Source: JAEUJM01 sp044221555
Lineage (GTDB): Bacteria; Actinomycetota; Acidimicrobiia; Acidimicrobiales; DATDAH01
Assembly (NCBI GenBank): GCA_044221555.1
Contig: JBGAOY010000004.1
Coordinates: 62,001 to 126,000, forward strand
Reading direction: 5' to 3'
Length of the DNA stretch: 64,000 bases
In this document: positions 40,101 through 48,420 of the stretch, piece by piece
Layout: the number at the start of each line of letters is the position of its first letter
How positions within the stretch are numbered: the stretch's first letter is position 1
The notes under the pieces: model-generated
The model's input: only the letters and a program-made list of their open reading frames with translations
Database searches by the model: none
What the model was told of the DNA's origin: nothing
Translations under genes and position numbers: made by a program

Positions 40101-41291
40101 ATGCGCCGGCCCGCCGTCCTCGTGGTGGCGGCCGTGCTGTGCGCGTCGATGGCCTGCAGCGCCGGGAGCGACGGGGCCGGGCCCACGACGTCGTCACCGT
40201 CGGCGGCCCCCGCGGCGCTGCCACCCGGCCAGGACCTGTACTCGCCGCCCGACGAGCTGCGGAACGGCGCGGCGGGCAGCGTGGTCTGGTTCGACGAGCT
40301 GCCGTCGATCGGCGAGGCGCGGGCCTGGCGCACGCTCAGCCGCTCGACCGGGTCCGACGGCGAGCCCACGTGGGTGACGGGAGCGGTGTACCGGCCCATC
40401 GGACCCGCCCCCGACGGGGGCTTCCCGGTGCTGGTGTGGGCCCACGGCACCGCGGGCACCGCCGACTCGTGCGCGCCCTCACGGGCGGGTGCCACGGTGC
40501 CCGCGGTCTCCGATCTGTTGCAGGCCGGCTTCGTGGTGGTCGCGCCCGACGGGACCGGGCTCGGCCCGCCGGGCCCCGCCCAGTACCTGATCGGTGCCAG
40601 CGAGGGCCACGCCGTGCTCGACGCGGCCCGGGCCGCCCAACAGGTGCCGGGGGCCGATGCCGGGACCGATGTTGCCCTCTGGGGGTACTCGTCGGGTGGC
40701 CAGGCGGTGCTGTTCGCGGCAGAGCAGGCCGATTACTACGCGCCCGACCTCACGCTGCTCGGGACCGCGGCGGTGGCGCCCGTGTCCGACGTGGCCCGGT
40801 TCGCCGGGAGCTCGGCGGCGTTCCCGCTGACGTTCGGCTGGGCGTTCCTCACCTTCGGTGCCTGGGCGCCGGTGTACGACGCGGACCTGTCGACCATCTT
40901 CACCCCGGGCGTGCTGGACGAGCTGAGCCTGCTCGACGACGAGTGCTCGACCACGATCGCCCCGCACTTCGCCCTCACCCCGATCGACGATCTGCGGGTG
41001 GCCGACCCGCTGACCACCCCGCCGTGGCCCGAGCTCATGGCCCAGAACGAGGCCGGCACCGAGGGCACCGATGCCCCCGTGCTCCTGGTGCAGGGGGCGG
41101 ACGACCCCATCGTCGCCCCCGAGTCCACCGAGGCCCTGGCCCGCCGGCTGTGCGGCCGGGGCGCGGACGTGGAGCTGCGGGAGGTGCCCGGTGAGGCACA
41201 CGACGTGGTGCTGACCAAGGCCGCCGCCGTCGCCCGTTGGCTGGCCGACCGTGCCACCGCGGCCCCGACATCGCCCACCTGCGGCTCGTGA
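40101..41291 (+). CDS. Secreted lipase-like alpha/beta hydrolase
   Basis: ATG at 40101 gives 396 residues with an export signal (MRRPAVLVVAAVLCASMACS). Cys19 may be lipidated, although the lipobox SMAC is poor. The body matches secretory lipases: VLVWAHGTAGTADSCAPS, then VVAPDGTGLGPPG, nucleophile elbow GYSSGG, LVQGADDPIV (acid), and GEAHDVV (His). Such enzymes release fatty acids from esters outside the cell, which fits the lipid-catabolic neighbourhood. It is divergently paired with the MBL hydrolase over a palindrome. Confidence 0.88.
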   Translation: MRRPAVLVVAAVLCASMACSAGSDGAGPTTSSPSAAPAALPPGQDLYSPPDELRNGAAGSVVWFDELPSIGEARAWRTLSRSTGSDGEPTWVTGAVYRPIGPAPDGGFPVLVWAHGTAGTADSCAPSRAGATVPAVSDLLQAGFVVVAPDGTGLGPPGPAQYLIGASEGHAVLDAARAAQQVPGADAGTDVALWGYSSGGQAVLFAAEQADYYAPDLTLLGTAAVAPVSDVARFAGSSAAFPLTFGWAFLTFGAWAPVYDADLSTIFTPGVLDELSLLDDECSTTIAPHFALTPIDDLRVADPLTTPPWPELMAQNEAGTEGTDAPVLLVQGADDPIVAPESTEALARRLCGRGADVELREVPGEAHDVVLTKAAAVARWLADRATAAPTSPTCGS

Positions 41292-41423
41292 CGCCGACTC
41301 AGGTCGCGTACGCGTGCGCGGACGCGTCGCCGTGTCGGCCGGCACCGAACCGCTCCGGGAGGTTCTCGCGCCGTCCCTCTCGGCGTCGGGCGGGGGACAC
41401 CACCGCTCTCTAGGGTGGTCCCC

Positions 41424-42947
41424 ATGACGGTCACTGACGACGCCGACCGGGAGCAGGCTCGCGCCGCGCTGCTGGACCCCGCACTCGCCCCCATCGTCGA
41501 CATGGTCTTCTCGGTCGGCGGCCCGGCCGAGTCCCCGGTCTACGAGGTGGCGTCGGCGGAGGGATCGGTGCACTTCACCCGTCACGCCGACGACGGCGCG
41601 TGGGCGTTCGAGGTGCTCGACGTCGACGGGCAGGACCCGGTGGCCGACCAGTCGACCGACCGGTTCGCCCCGCTGGCGGAGGAGCGCGCGGTGGCCTTCC
41701 CCGAGCGGTCGGACAACGCGTACCCCTTCGCGTTCGAGCAGGTGGCACAACTGTTCGATTCGCCGGCGGCACCCGACTTCTGCGTCATGCACACGGCCGC
41801 CCACAACTGGGAGGACCAGGGCGGCCACCGCGGCGAGCACGGGTCGATCGGCGTCGTCCAGGCCCGGGCGCCGTTCATCCTGGCGGGGGCGGGGGTGGCC
41901 GCCCGCGGGATGGTCCCGACGGCGTGCCGCCTCATCGACGTGGCGCCGACGGTGCTGGCGCTGGCCGGCGCCGCGCCGCACCCGGACGGCGTGGGACAGA
42001 ACGGCCTGGCCCTGCCCGGCGCCCTGCTGGCCCGCCAGGACGGCCGTGTCCTCGACGACCTCGTCGACGACGGCCAGGCGCCGCCCGAGCACGTGGTCGG
42101 CATCCTGTGGGACGGGGCCAACGCCAACGTGCTCTACGACCTGGCCGCCCGGGGCAAGGCGCCGAACGTGGCCCGGCTGATGGCACTGGGCACCACCTAT
42201 GCCCACGGCGCCATGTCGTCGCTGCCCACGGTCACGCTGGCCAACCACACGTCGATCCTCACCGGTGCCCAGCCGGGCCACCACGGCATCCTGCACAACG
42301 CCTGGTGGGACCGCGAGCGTCAACAGCAGGTCATCACCAACTCGCCGGCCACCTGGCACGAGGCCATGGTCGGCCTGCACGGATCGGTGGAGACCATCTA
42401 CGACGCCGTGCACCGCAACTGGCCGGGGTCGTTCACCGCCGCGATCAACGAGCCGTGCGACGCGGGGGCCGACTACTCCACCTTCGGGGTGATCCGATCG
42501 GGCGGCTCGATCGACCGACCGCCCCGGGCCGACGAGTTGCCCTACGCCACCGAGCGGTTCGTGCGTCCGGTCAAGGAGTACGAGTGGTCGTCACGGGTCG
42601 ACCACACCAGCGTCACCCAGGCCCGCCAGGTGTTCTCGGGCGAGTCGGGTGACCTGCCCAAGTTCTGCTGGGTGAACTTCACCCTCACCGACGCCGCCTT
42701 CCACGAGGGCGGGCCCTACTCCGACATCGCCGAGGCAAGCGTGGCCGACTCCGACGCCCGCCTGGGCGAGGTGCTCGACATCGTGGAGGCCGCTGGCGTG
42801 TTCGACCGCACCGCCTTCTTCCTGGTCGCCGACCACGGCATGCAGGAGAGCAACCCCGAGGTCCGCGGCGACTGGGGCGACGCCCTCGCCGCCACCGGCC
42901 TGGCCTACCGCGACGAGGGCTACGGCTTCGTCTACGTGAATCCCTGA
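41424..42947 (+). CDS. Alkaline-phosphatase-superfamily protein with an extra N-terminal half domain
   Basis: ATG at 41424 gives 507 residues. The C-terminal part (about 230-507) is a phosphodiesterase/nucleotide-pyrophosphatase-like core. It has VVGILWDGANANVLYDLA (metal Asp), LPTVTLANHTSILTG (Thr nucleophile), FCWVNFTLTDAAFHEGGPYS, and VADHGMQES (metal Asp-His). Preceding it (about 105-195) is a segment that looks like the C-terminal half of the same fold: FCVMHTAAHNWED, GGHRGEHGS, RAPFILAGAGVAARG and LIDVAPTVLALAG. The order is therefore C-half followed by full core, not the usual single domain. The natural C-terminal half seems to be missing after VYVNP, so the protein may be a circular permutation. 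Its location is cytoplasmic, as no signal peptide is present. Confidence 0.8.
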   Translation: MTVTDDADREQARAALLDPALAPIVDMVFSVGGPAESPVYEVASAEGSVHFTRHADDGAWAFEVLDVDGQDPVADQSTDRFAPLAEERAVAFPERSDNAYPFAFEQVAQLFDSPAAPDFCVMHTAAHNWEDQGGHRGEHGSIGVVQARAPFILAGAGVAARGMVPTACRLIDVAPTVLALAGAAPHPDGVGQNGLALPGALLARQDGRVLDDLVDDGQAPPEHVVGILWDGANANVLYDLAARGKAPNVARLMALGTTYAHGAMSSLPTVTLANHTSILTGAQPGHHGILHNAWWDRERQQQVITNSPATWHEAMVGLHGSVETIYDAVHRNWPGSFTAAINEPCDAGADYSTFGVIRSGGSIDRPPRADELPYATERFVRPVKEYEWSSRVDHTSVTQARQVFSGESGDLPKFCWVNFTLTDAAFHEGGPYSDIAEASVADSDARLGEVLDIVEAAGVFDRTAFFLVADHGMQESNPEVRGDWGDALAATGLAYRDEGYGFVYVNP

Positions 42948-42980
42948 CACCGGCCCTGACCCCTGCCCTCGTCCCTCGGG

Positions 42981-43082
42981 CGCCTTCGCATCCGGTTCGT
43001 CGACGCCGCTGCTCCGCATCACATTGGCTCGGACTCCGTCCGAGCGCCTTCGGCATCCGGTTCGTCGACGCCGCTGCTCCGC
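42981..43082. repeat. 37-bp direct repeat pair flanking a hairpin
   Basis: Copies at 42981-43017 and 43045-43082 differ by one inserted base. Both contain CATCCGGTTCGTCGACGCCG. Between them CTCGGAC-TCC-GTCCGAG (43028-43044) is a perfect 7-bp hairpin. The repeat is related to the unit at 45881-46103. The site is a convergent intergenic region, so a terminator role is possible. Confidence 0.8.
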
Positions 43083-43120
43083 TCCGCTCGCAGCATCGGG
43101 ACCTGATGTCCATGCGCGGT

Positions 43121-43165
43121 GAGCGAGGGACGAGCGAGCCCTGATGATCGCGATGAGGCGTCAGC
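43121..43165. repeat. Dispersed intergenic repeat, copy 1
   Basis: GAGCGAGGGACGAGCGAG and the following TGATGATCGCGATGAGGCGT recur with a few changes at 55818-55860. It is non-coding in both places; here it is near the SDR stop. Confidence 0.65.
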
Positions 43166-43205
43166 CGAAGCGGGCAACAACAGGCGTCAGCCGAAGAGCC
43201 GACGA

Positions 43206-44105
43206 TCAGCTCTGGAAGTGGGCGAGGACCTGCTGGAGCTCGTCGGCGAGGGTGGCGGGGGTGATGTAGCCCTCCTCGTCGCGGATCTCGTCGAAGTGGT
43301 CGCGCACGTCCTCGAGCGTGAGCTCGGGGTTGTAGTAGCCGTTGGTGAGGCCCACGAACATGCGGGCGATGCGTCCGCCGGCGGCGCTGTAGATCTCGCC
43401 GGTGACGGGGCAGTCCTCGTGGGCCAGCCAGGCCACGATGGGCGACACGGTGCTGGGCTCGAGCTTGTCGGCCAGGGGGCCGAGCAGTTCCTCGGTCATG
43501 CGGGTGCGGGCGATGGGGGCGATGGCGTTGGCCTTGATGTTGTTCCGGGCGCCCTCGACGGCCAGCACGCGGGTGAAGCCCACCAGGCCCATCTTGGCGG
43601 CCCCGTAGTTGGTCTGGCCGAAGTTGCCCAGGATGCCGGCGTTGGACGAGGTGTTGATCACCCGGCCGTAGTTCTGCTCGCGCATGAGCTTCCAGGCGGG
43701 GCGGGTGACGTAGAAGGCGCCCTTGAGGTGCACGTCGAGCACGGGGTTGAGCAGCTCGGGCGTCATGTTGTGGAACGCCTTGTCGCGCAGGATGCCGGCG
43801 TTGTTGATCACGATGTCGACCTTGCCGAACGCGTCGACCGCGGTCGCCACGATGGCCTCACCGCCCTCGGGGGTGGCCACCGAGTTGGTGTCGGCCACGG
43901 CCACGCCGCCCAGGTCGTTGATCTCCTTGGCGGTGGTGTGGGCCGGGCCCTCGGTGCCCTCGCCGGAGCCGTCGACGGTGCCGCCGAGGTCGTTGATCAC
44001 GATCTGCGCGCCGCGTGAGGCGAGGAGCAGCGCGTGCTCGCGGCCCAGCCCGCCGCCGGCGCCCGTGATGATCGCGACCTTGTTGTCGAACCCGATGTCA
44101 GCCAT
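43206..44105 (-). CDS. SDR, (3R)-hydroxyacyl-CoA dehydrogenase type (MFE-2/HSD17B4-like)
   Basis: The 299-residue SDR begins KVAIITGAGGGLGREHALLL, with INDLGGTVDGSG and the insertion EGPAHTTAKEI that marks the peroxisomal MFE-2 dehydrogenase branch. NNAGILRDKAFHNMTPELL, the catalytic Ser in NTSSNAG, and NYGAAKMG (Tyr-x3-Lys) follow. These enzymes oxidise (3R)-hydroxyacyl-CoA or steroid-chain intermediates. A C-terminal extension of about 50 residues goes beyond the classical SDR. The closest relative in the window is 54859-55764. Its start is ATG at 44105. Between it and the upstream FadD gene lies a 48-bp palindrome. Confidence 0.9.
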   Translation of the reverse strand: MADIGFDNKVAIITGAGGGLGREHALLLASRGAQIVINDLGGTVDGSGEGTEGPAHTTAKEINDLGGVAVADTNSVATPEGGEAIVATAVDAFGKVDIVINNAGILRDKAFHNMTPELLNPVLDVHLKGAFYVTRPAWKLMREQNYGRVINTSSNAGILGNFGQTNYGAAKMGLVGFTRVLAVEGARNNIKANAIAPIARTRMTEELLGPLADKLEPSTVSPIVAWLAHEDCPVTGEIYSAAGGRIARMFVGLTNGYYNPELTLEDVRDHFDEIRDEEGYITPATLADELQQVLAHFQS

Positions 44106-44170
44106 GGCCGACGAAGGTAGTCAGCACGGTTCCCGGACCCGAAATCCACCGGTCGGGCAGACAACTCCCC

Positions 44171-44218
44171 TTCTGGCTCCCGATTGGACCGCCCCAGCGT
44201 TCCGATCGGGAGCCAGAA
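44171..44218. repeat. 48-bp palindromic element, copy 4 (variant arms)
   Basis: The arms are TTCTGGCTCCCGAT and ATCGGGAGCCAGAA, again spanning exactly 48 bp, with a GGACCG core related to copy 1. It lies 7 bp beyond the FadD-like stop, ahead of the SDR gene. Confidence 0.8.
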
Positions 44219-44225
44219 CGAGGGA

Positions 44226-45857
44226 TCAGCCGGTGACGGCGAGGGCCTCGGCCGCCTCGCGCTTGAGGCGCTTGTAGTCGACCTTGCCGTTGGGGGCGCG
44301 CCCGATGGTGTCCACCACGACCACCCGCTTGGGGGCCTTGTAGTGGGCCAGGCGGTCCTTCACGTGAGCGATCACGTCGGCCTCGTCGACGGCGGCGCCG
44401 GGCAGCGGCTCGACCATGGCGGTGATGGCCTCGCCGAACTTGTCGTCGGGAACGCCCACGGCCACGGCGTCGGCGATGGCCGGGTGCTCCTTCAGCACCT
44501 CCTCCACCTCTTCGGGGTAGACCTTCTCGCCGCCGGTGTTGATGCACTGCGAGCCGCGGCCCAGGAGCACCAGGCCACCCTCGGCATCGACCTGGGCGTA
44601 GTCGCCGGGAACCGAGTAGCGCTCGCCGTCGATCTCCACGAAGGTGGCGGCGGACTTGGCCTCGTCCTTGTAGTACCCGATGGGCGTGAAGCCCTTCACC
44701 GCCACCCGTCCGATCTCGCCGGAGCCCGGCACCACGTCGTTGCCGGCGTCGTCGATGACCCGAGCGTTGTCGCCCAGCAGGAACTTCGCCGTGCCCGAGG
44801 TGCCGCCGGCGCTCGACACGGACTGGCCCATGCCGAGGGCCTCCGACGACGAGAAGGCGTCGATGAGCATCATCCCGCTGTGGTGGGCGAGCAGGCCCTG
44901 CTTCACCGGCTCACTCCACATCACGCCCGACGAGATGAGCAGGAACAGGCTGGAGAGGTCCCAGCGGTCGGGCTCGGCGTCGAGGGCCCGCAGCATCGGC
45001 TTGGCGAAGGCGTCGCCCACGATCACGACCATCTGCACCCCCTGGGCCTCGATGGTGTCGAAGAGCTCGGGGATGTCCAGGTGGCGGGACTCGAGCGTGA
45101 CGACCAGGCCGCCCACGCTGAGGTTCTGCAGCATCATGAACCAGCCCGTGCCGTGCATCAGCGGGCACGCCGGCATGCCGACGGGGCGACCGGGCTGGGC
45201 GGCGAGCTCGCGGACGGCATCGAGGTCCTGCTGGTCGCCGTAGGTGGGCACGGTGGCGCTGGTGATGGCCACGAAGAGGTCGCGCTGACGCCACATCACG
45301 CCCTTGGGCATGCCGGTCGTGCCGCCGGTGTAGAGCATCAGGATGTGCTCGCCGGAGCGCCCCCACGGCCCCTGCACCCGCTCGGTGGGGGTGGCCGCGG
45401 CCGTCTCGTAGGGGATGGCCCAGTCGGGGCAGGGGCCGCTCCCGTCGTCCACCCACAGCCAGACGCGCACGCCGGGCACCCTGTCGCGGATGCCGTCGAT
45501 GCGCTCGGCGAAGGTGCCGTGGAACACCACGGCGATGGCATCCGCGTTGTCCCAGAGATAGGTCAGCTCGGCGTCGGCGTAGCGGTAGTTGGTGTTGACG
45601 GGCACGAGCCCGGCCTTGAAGCACGCGAAGACGGTCTCGAGGTACTCGGGGCAGTTGTGGACGTACAGCGCGACCTTGTCCTGCTCGGCCGTGGGCGTGT
45701 CCGCCGTGCCCGAGTCGAGGATGGTGCGGGCGATGCCGTCGGCCCGCCGGTCCATCTCGCCCCAGGTGATGACTCGCTCGCCCTGGCGCTGCGCCGGGGC
45801 GTCCGGAATGGTGTCGGCCACCGTCTCCCACACATCCGCGAAATTCCAACCGGCCAT
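44226..45857 (-). CDS. Acyl-CoA synthetase, FadD19-like AMP-forming ligase
   Basis: ATG at 45857, with GGAGGG 10 nt upstream, gives 543 residues; longer upstream frames translate the 98-bp repeats and are rejected. Adenylating motifs are LMLYTGGTTGMPKGVMWR (P-loop, split here by its middle GTTG), SSEALGMG, GDYAQVDAEGGLVLLGRGS and GGEKVYPEEVEEVLKEHP. The C-terminal lysine is in RAPNGKVDYKRLK. The sequence style matches actinobacterial FadD19-type ligases that activate C24-C27 steroid side chains, though simple fatty acids are also possible. It is divergent from an acyl-CoA dehydrogenase; both starts are preceded by copies of one leader sequence. Confidence 0.9.
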   Translation of the reverse strand: MAGWNFADVWETVADTIPDAPAQRQGERVITWGEMDRRADGIARTILDSGTADTPTAEQDKVALYVHNCPEYLETVFACFKAGLVPVNTNYRYADAELTYLWDNADAIAVVFHGTFAERIDGIRDRVPGVRVWLWVDDGSGPCPDWAIPYETAAATPTERVQGPWGRSGEHILMLYTGGTTGMPKGVMWRQRDLFVAITSATVPTYGDQQDLDAVRELAAQPGRPVGMPACPLMHGTGWFMMLQNLSVGGLVVTLESRHLDIPELFDTIEAQGVQMVVIVGDAFAKPMLRALDAEPDRWDLSSLFLLISSGVMWSEPVKQGLLAHHSGMMLIDAFSSSEALGMGQSVSSAGGTSGTAKFLLGDNARVIDDAGNDVVPGSGEIGRVAVKGFTPIGYYKDEAKSAATFVEIDGERYSVPGDYAQVDAEGGLVLLGRGSQCINTGGEKVYPEEVEEVLKEHPAIADAVAVGVPDDKFGEAITAMVEPLPGAAVDEADVIAHVKDRLAHYKAPKRVVVVDTIGRAPNGKVDYKRLKREAAEALAVTG

Positions 45858-46257
45858 GTTGCTTGGTCCCTCCTTCGTCGGGACGGCTTCGCCATCCGGT
45901 TCGTCGGTGCCGCTGCTGCGCTCCGCTCCGCAACGTAGCCCCGCCCGGGTCGGGCGGGTGTGTGCGTGGTGGCTCGGGGGACGGCTTCGCCATCCGGTTC
46001 GTCGGTGCCGCTGCTGCGCTCCGCTCCGCAACGTAGCCCCGCCCGGGTCGGGCGGGTGTGTGCGTGGTGGCTCGGGGGACGGCTTCGCCATCCGGTTCGT
46101 CGGTACCTGGCGCCGGCGCGCCGGTCTCTGCACGGGTTGCGAGCCGTGGTCGGCCCGGCCGAATGGCAGCGGGTCGTTACGCTGCGGAGCAGAGCGGAGC
46201 AGCCGCACCAGTGAACCGGATCCCGAAGGGGCGCCGACGAAGGAGGCGCAAGCCAGC
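45858..46257. other. 400-bp divergent intergenic region built from repeats
   Basis: No gene is supported. From 45881 there are 2.3 copies of a 98-bp unit (45881-45978, 45979-46076, 46077 to about 46103). Each full copy carries a CCCGCCC-GGGTC-GGGCGGG hairpin. The outermost ~50 bp at each side (45858-45910 and 46205-46257) are inverted copies that include the GACGAAGGAGG ribosome site and the sequence GAACCGGAT. Each divergent gene thus starts with the same leader. Confidence 0.75.
45881..46103. repeat. 98-bp tandem repeat, 2.3 copies
   Basis: Unit boundaries are at GGACGGCTTC (45881, 45979, 46077). The first two units appear identical across 98 bp; the third stops after CGTCGGT. The unit also contains CATCCGGTTCGTCGG, related to the pair at 42981-43082. 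Confidence 0.9.
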
Positions 46258-47457
46258 ATGGATTTCGACGTGGCGCCGGACGACGACCCTCGGCGGCTCG
46301 CGGTGCGGACCTGGCTGGCCGAGCACCCGAACCCGTCGGGTGCCCAGTTGGCCGAGGCGGGCTACGTCGCCCCGCACTGGCCCGAGCCCTACGGCCTCGA
46401 CGCCGACCCCGTCCACCAGCTGATCATCGACGAGGAGCTGCGCGCCGCCGGCGCCCGCCGGCCCGAGAACCCGATCGGCATCGGCTGGGCCGGGCCCACC
46501 CTGCTCCACGGCGGCAGCGACACCCAGCAGCGGCGCTACCTGCCCCGGCTGCTGTCGGGTGAGGACATCTGGTGCCAGCTGTTCAGCGAGCCGGGCGCGG
46601 GGTCCGACCTGGCCGGCCTCGGCACCCGGGCGGTGCGCGACGGCGACGAGTACGTGGTGAACGGCCAGAAGATCTGGACCTCGCTCGGCCACGTGGCCCG
46701 CTACGGCATCCTCATCGCCCGGACCAACCCGGACGCACCGAAGCAGAAGGGGGTGTCCTACCTCATCTGCCCGATGGACCTGCCGGGCATCGAGATCCGT
46801 CCCATCGTCGAGATGACCGGCCTCCATCTGTTCAACGAGGTGTTCTTCACCGATGTGCGCATCCCCGCCGAGAACCTGGTGGGCGACGAGAACGAGGGTT
46901 GGACGCTGGCGAAGGTGACGCTCGGCAACGAGCGGGTGAGCCTGTCGAACCCCGGCGCGCTCTGGGGCCGGGGGCCCACCGCCGACGACCTGCTCGACCT
47001 CGTGCGGGCCCGCGGGGGCACGGCCGACCCGCTGACCCGCCAGCGGTTGGCCCGCCTGCACACCGAGGCGGAGGTGCTGCGGTTGATCCGGCTGCGCACC
47101 GTGAGCGCCCGCATCCGCGGCGAGCAGCCCGGGCCGGAGGCGTCGATCCGCAAGGTGCTGGCCGACGAGCACGGTCAGCACATCATGGCCCTCGCCAAGG
47201 AGCTCGCCGGGGCGTCGGGGATGCTGTCCGACACCGGGCCCCTGGGCGCCCCCGTCGACCTCTGGCAGTACGGCTACCTGTTCGCGCCGGCGCTCACCAT
47301 CGGGGGCGGCACCGGCGAGGTGCAGCGCAACATCGTGGGCGAGCGGGTGCTGGGCCTGCCCCACGACGTCGACGTCGAGGCCGGCAAGACGTGGTCCGAG
47401 ACCCGCCGGCCGGGCCCGAGGGGTGCCGGCGCGGCCGCCGGAGCCGGCGGGGGATGA
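46258..47457 (+). CDS. Acyl-CoA dehydrogenase (FadE family)
   Basis: ATG at 46258 follows GGAGG by 10 nt and gives 399 residues. Blocks include WCQLFSEPGAGSDLAGLGTR (FAD and substrate region), YVVNGQKIWTSLGHVARYG, TGLHLFNEVFFTDVRIPAEN, and IGGGTGEVQRNIVGERVLGL at the end. These are normal acyl-CoA dehydrogenase signatures; the catalytic base near the VDLWQYG or GGGTGE region cannot be fixed with certainty. It oxidises acyl-CoA to trans-2-enoyl-CoA. It is divergent from the FadD19-like ligase with shared leaders, so the pair probably belongs to one steroid or fatty-acid pathway. The C-terminus ends in a Gly/Ala-rich tail. Confidence 0.92.
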   Translation: MDFDVAPDDDPRRLAVRTWLAEHPNPSGAQLAEAGYVAPHWPEPYGLDADPVHQLIIDEELRAAGARRPENPIGIGWAGPTLLHGGSDTQQRRYLPRLLSGEDIWCQLFSEPGAGSDLAGLGTRAVRDGDEYVVNGQKIWTSLGHVARYGILIARTNPDAPKQKGVSYLICPMDLPGIEIRPIVEMTGLHLFNEVFFTDVRIPAENLVGDENEGWTLAKVTLGNERVSLSNPGALWGRGPTADDLLDLVRARGGTADPLTRQRLARLHTEAEVLRLIRLRTVSARIRGEQPGPEASIRKVLADEHGQHIMALAKELAGASGMLSDTGPLGAPVDLWQYGYLFAPALTIGGGTGEVQRNIVGERVLGLPHDVDVEAGKTWSETRRPGPRGAGAAAGAGGG

Positions 47458-47460
47458 GTC

Positions 47461-48312
47461 GTGCGGGTGCTGGTCACGGGCGGCGCCGGGCTGTTGGGGG
47501 CGCGGCTCGTCGCTGACGCCCCCTCCGACGTCGAGGTCCACCGCACCTGGCACCGGGCGGCGCCGCCGAACGCGCCGGTCGGCGCCGACCCCGCGGCCAC
47601 CCATCAGCTCGATCTCGCCGACGCCCCTGCCACCGCGTCGCTGATCGCACGGGTGCGACCCGACGTGGTCGTCCACACCGCCTACGCCGTCGCCGACGGC
47701 CGCCGGGCCATCGTCGAGGCCAGCGCCGACGTCGCCCGGGGTGCTGCCGCGGTGGGCGCTGGCCTGGTGCACCTGAGCAGCGACGTGGTGTTCGACGGCG
47801 AGCACGGGCCCTACGACGAGGACGCCCACCCCGTCCCCATCTCCGAGTACGGCCGTCACAAGGCCGAGGCCGAGGCGGTGGTGCGGGCCGCGGCGGCCGG
47901 CGTCGCCATCGTGCGCACGTCGCTGATCACCTGGGCCGATCCCCTCGACCCCCGGTCGGCATGGGTGGCCGACGCGCTGCGGGCCGGCGACCCGATCACC
48001 CTGTTCACCGACGAGATCCGCTGCCCCGTCCGCCTCGACGACCTCGCCGCCCAGGTGTGGGAGGTCACGCGGCTCGAGGGCGGCGCGAGAGCGGGCGTCT
48101 GGCACCTGGTCGGCGCGGAGGCGCTGTCGCGCTACGACCTGGGTGTTGCCATCGCCCGTCACGAGGGCCTCGACCCGGCGGGGATCACGGGTCGGAGCAG
48201 CCGCACGCAACCGCATCCCCGCCCCCGCGATCTGCACCTCACCGCAGCCCGTTCCGACCGTGCCCTCACCACGCCGGCCCGCTCGGTGCGGTCGTTGTTC
48301 GAACCGGCCTGA
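47461..48312 (+). CDS. RmlD-like sugar-nucleotide reductase / extended SDR
   Basis: GTG at 47461 lies just 3 nt after the acyl-CoA dehydrogenase stop. The 283-residue product has the N-terminal loop VLVTGGAGLLGARL, then VRPDVVVHTAYAVADGRRAI, HLSSDVVFDGEHGPYDEDAH (Ser/Asp region) and YGRHKAEAEAVVR with Tyr-x3-Lys. That is the dTDP-4-dehydrorhamnose reductase (RmlD) pattern. No other rhamnose genes are nearby, so a role in another NDP-sugar or in unrelated carbonyl reduction is possible. Tight spacing suggests co-transcription with the FadE gene. Confidence 0.85.
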   Translation: MRVLVTGGAGLLGARLVADAPSDVEVHRTWHRAAPPNAPVGADPAATHQLDLADAPATASLIARVRPDVVVHTAYAVADGRRAIVEASADVARGAAAVGAGLVHLSSDVVFDGEHGPYDEDAHPVPISEYGRHKAEAEAVVRAAAAGVAIVRTSLITWADPLDPRSAWVADALRAGDPITLFTDEIRCPVRLDDLAAQVWEVTRLEGGARAGVWHLVGAEALSRYDLGVAIARHEGLDPAGITGRSSRTQPHPRPRDLHLTAARSDRALTTPARSVRSLFEPA

Positions 48313-48420
48313 CCGTCCCGGCCCCGAGGGACTGCCGGCAACCCTCGAGCAGTCGGCGTGGGGGGTCGACGTCGCGGCGGCGTAACCGGCTCCCGGGTTC
48401 GACCGCTACGGTCGTCGGCC

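Noticed and set aside
45589..46257. N-terminal extension of the acyl-CoA dehydrogenase frame and of the FadD frame through the 98-bp repeats
   Set aside because: The repeat period is not a multiple of three, the translation (repeated MAKPSPEPP or CVVARGTASP strings) resembles nothing, and both genes have good ribosome sites immediately before the shorter starts.
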